Part shown: positions 62,932-64,000 of the stretch, piece by piece
Numbering within the stretch: position 1 is the stretch's first letter
Layout of the letters: the number at the start of each line of letters is the position of its first letter
Origin: Ianthella basta
Lineage: Eukaryota > Porifera > Demospongiae > Verongiida > Ianthellidae
Reading direction: 5' to 3'
Assembly: GCA_964019415.1 (NCBI GenBank)
Contig: OZ025878.1
Location: forward strand, 5,955,512-6,019,511
DNA length: 64,000 nucleotides
Notes under the pieces: model-generated
Told to the model about the DNA's origin: nothing
What the model saw: the letters and a program-made list of their open reading frames with translations, nothing else
Database searches by the model: none
Made by a program: the position numbers and the translations under genes

Positions 62932-64000
62932 GATCCCAATGATTGGGCAAGGAGGCGGCAGCGAATCAGTTTACCTACTCGTACTTGCGTCATCACGCGT
63001 CTTCCGGAAGTAATTAGCTACTCCTAACGGTCGGAGAAAACGTCGTGTAATTCGGGTCTTAAGTTGGGCTGTTCATCTCGCAGCGGACATTCCCTACAGG
63101 TCGGCAGTGGATGCGGCGCGTCAGCTAAGCGTAAGCTTACTCACTGTCAGTCACGTCAGCCACAGTGTTTCCCAGAGCGGTGTCTTTAACCAAAGCTTGT
63201 ACCCTAGCTCGTAGATAACCAGTTCCTTTTTTGGCTTTGGTTCGTAGCCGCATTGTCACTTTACCCTATTTCTCGGCAAAACAAGTGAGCCGGGCGAACT
63301 GTGCATCGTATGTTGTGGCGTTAGCTACTATATTGCTTATCACAGCTGCAGTTTCTCTGCTATAGACCACGGGCCTAAGCCGCGCCCATGCTCTAAATCG
63401 GTATTTAGAGCGTATCGCGAACACCGCTTGTGCCACGCCCATGCTCTAAATCGGGCCGCATATAATTTTCAGACCAGAAAGGACCGACCGGACCGGACCA
63501 ATACATTAGATAGGGGCCTGTGTGGTCAATCAAAAAGCTACTACTCACACTTTCGCCCTTTGTATTGACTTGTCTTATTCTCCATTAGTTTTCTTTGCGC
63601 TTGATAAGACTGTCTAGTAAATTAGAGCGCTGTTCGGCTTGCCACAGGATGTGTTATATATAAAATAATAAATGTCAGTTAGCCGAACGGTGCTCTAATG
63701 TACTGGTCCCGTCTGGAGAGTCGTACCAAGCACAGAAAAAGCCAAGCTAGAGCAGACAAGTCCTACAAAGGGCGAAAGTGGGAGTAGCAGCTTTCTGATC
63801 TACCGCACAGCCCCTATCTAAAATTGTATTGGTCCGGTCCGGTCAGTCCATTTTGGTCCGAAAATTATACCCGACCCTAAATCGGCGTTTAGAGCATAGC
63901 GCGAACGCCGCGTGTGCCACGCCCATGCTCTAAATAGGCATTTAGAGCATAGGCACGAACGCCGCTAGTCGAATTAGAACACGGTTAGACGAAATAGACC
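62932..64000 (-). mobile_element. Longer copy of the 20.2-kb repeat with an internal foldback
   Basis: On the minus strand this region carries the blocks seen at 20190-20515 (such as 'gagaaactgcagctgtgata'). It is enlarged by a foldback (about 63470-63870) with arms holding 'aaggaccgaccggaccggac' and 'caaagggcgaaagtg', and by ~55-base direct repeats with 'cgcccatgctctaaat' near 63390, 63440 and 63920. The window ends inside it. No coding capacity recognised. Confidence 0.6.

Noticed and set aside
59260..64000. Search for membrane or kinase exons completing gene 4
   Set aside because: None recognised; the region is mostly mobile elements. A frame with QCTDGSNW near 59.6 kb lacks an acceptor in the right phase.

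Overview
The window looks like a gene-dense stretch of an early-branching metazoan genome, most likely a demosponge. This is inferred from gene content: short GT-AG introns, receptor tyrosine kinase and receptor tyrosine phosphatase domains, and Calx-beta ectodomains like those of sponge aggregation factors. I cannot name the species from the sequence alone. No bacterial operon, rRNA gene, convincing tRNA gene or CRISPR array is visible.

The core is a tandem array of paralogous + strand receptor genes. Each carries almost the same ~458-residue IgGFc-binding-type domain on one large exon, joined to a different downstream part. Gene 1 (492-8896) is a receptor protein tyrosine phosphatase with an intact first and degenerate second PTP domain. 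Gene 2 (15654-21276) is a close copy of gene 1 through the stalk, membrane segment and juxtamembrane exons, but it has lost the phosphatase and ends in a short tyrosine-motif tail. Gene 3 (27894-41695) has Calx-beta domains, a membrane segment and a complete tyrosine kinase. Gene 4 (46649 to at least 59259) has about 11 Calx-beta domains and then a Cys-rich exon; no membrane or catalytic exon was found for it in the window. The exon models of genes 1-3 splice in frame from signal peptide to stop (1337, 785 and 1531 residues by my count).

Between them lie decayed copies of the same unit: a 5' copy at 13460-15341 broken by a foldback element, a stalk/membrane copy at 21800-23110, and an IgGFc 3' fragment at 25948-26197. 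A duplicated 3' flank sits at 25490-25880 and 41920-42310. A small two-exon Cys-rich, lysine-rich coding segment of unknown function sits at 23477-24201. Ectodomain introns are almost all phase 1 and the exons are multiples of three, so modules can be gained or lost without breaking the frame.

Mobile DNA is abundant. A Ty3/gypsy-type LTR retrotransposon (35764-40331) with identical LTRs, a 5-bp target duplication and one intact gag-pol frame sits in an intron inside the kinase domain of gene 3. There are also a 5'-truncated R2-like non-LTR tail (9122-9606), several foldback and inverted-repeat elements, long GT/CA/CT microsatellites, and a dense nest of repeats from about 57.2 kb to the end.

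Working together (inference): adjacent genes put one recognition domain in front of opposing tyrosine-signalling outputs (phosphatase, kinase, enzyme-less tail). That makes the array a candidate recognition-receptor locus.
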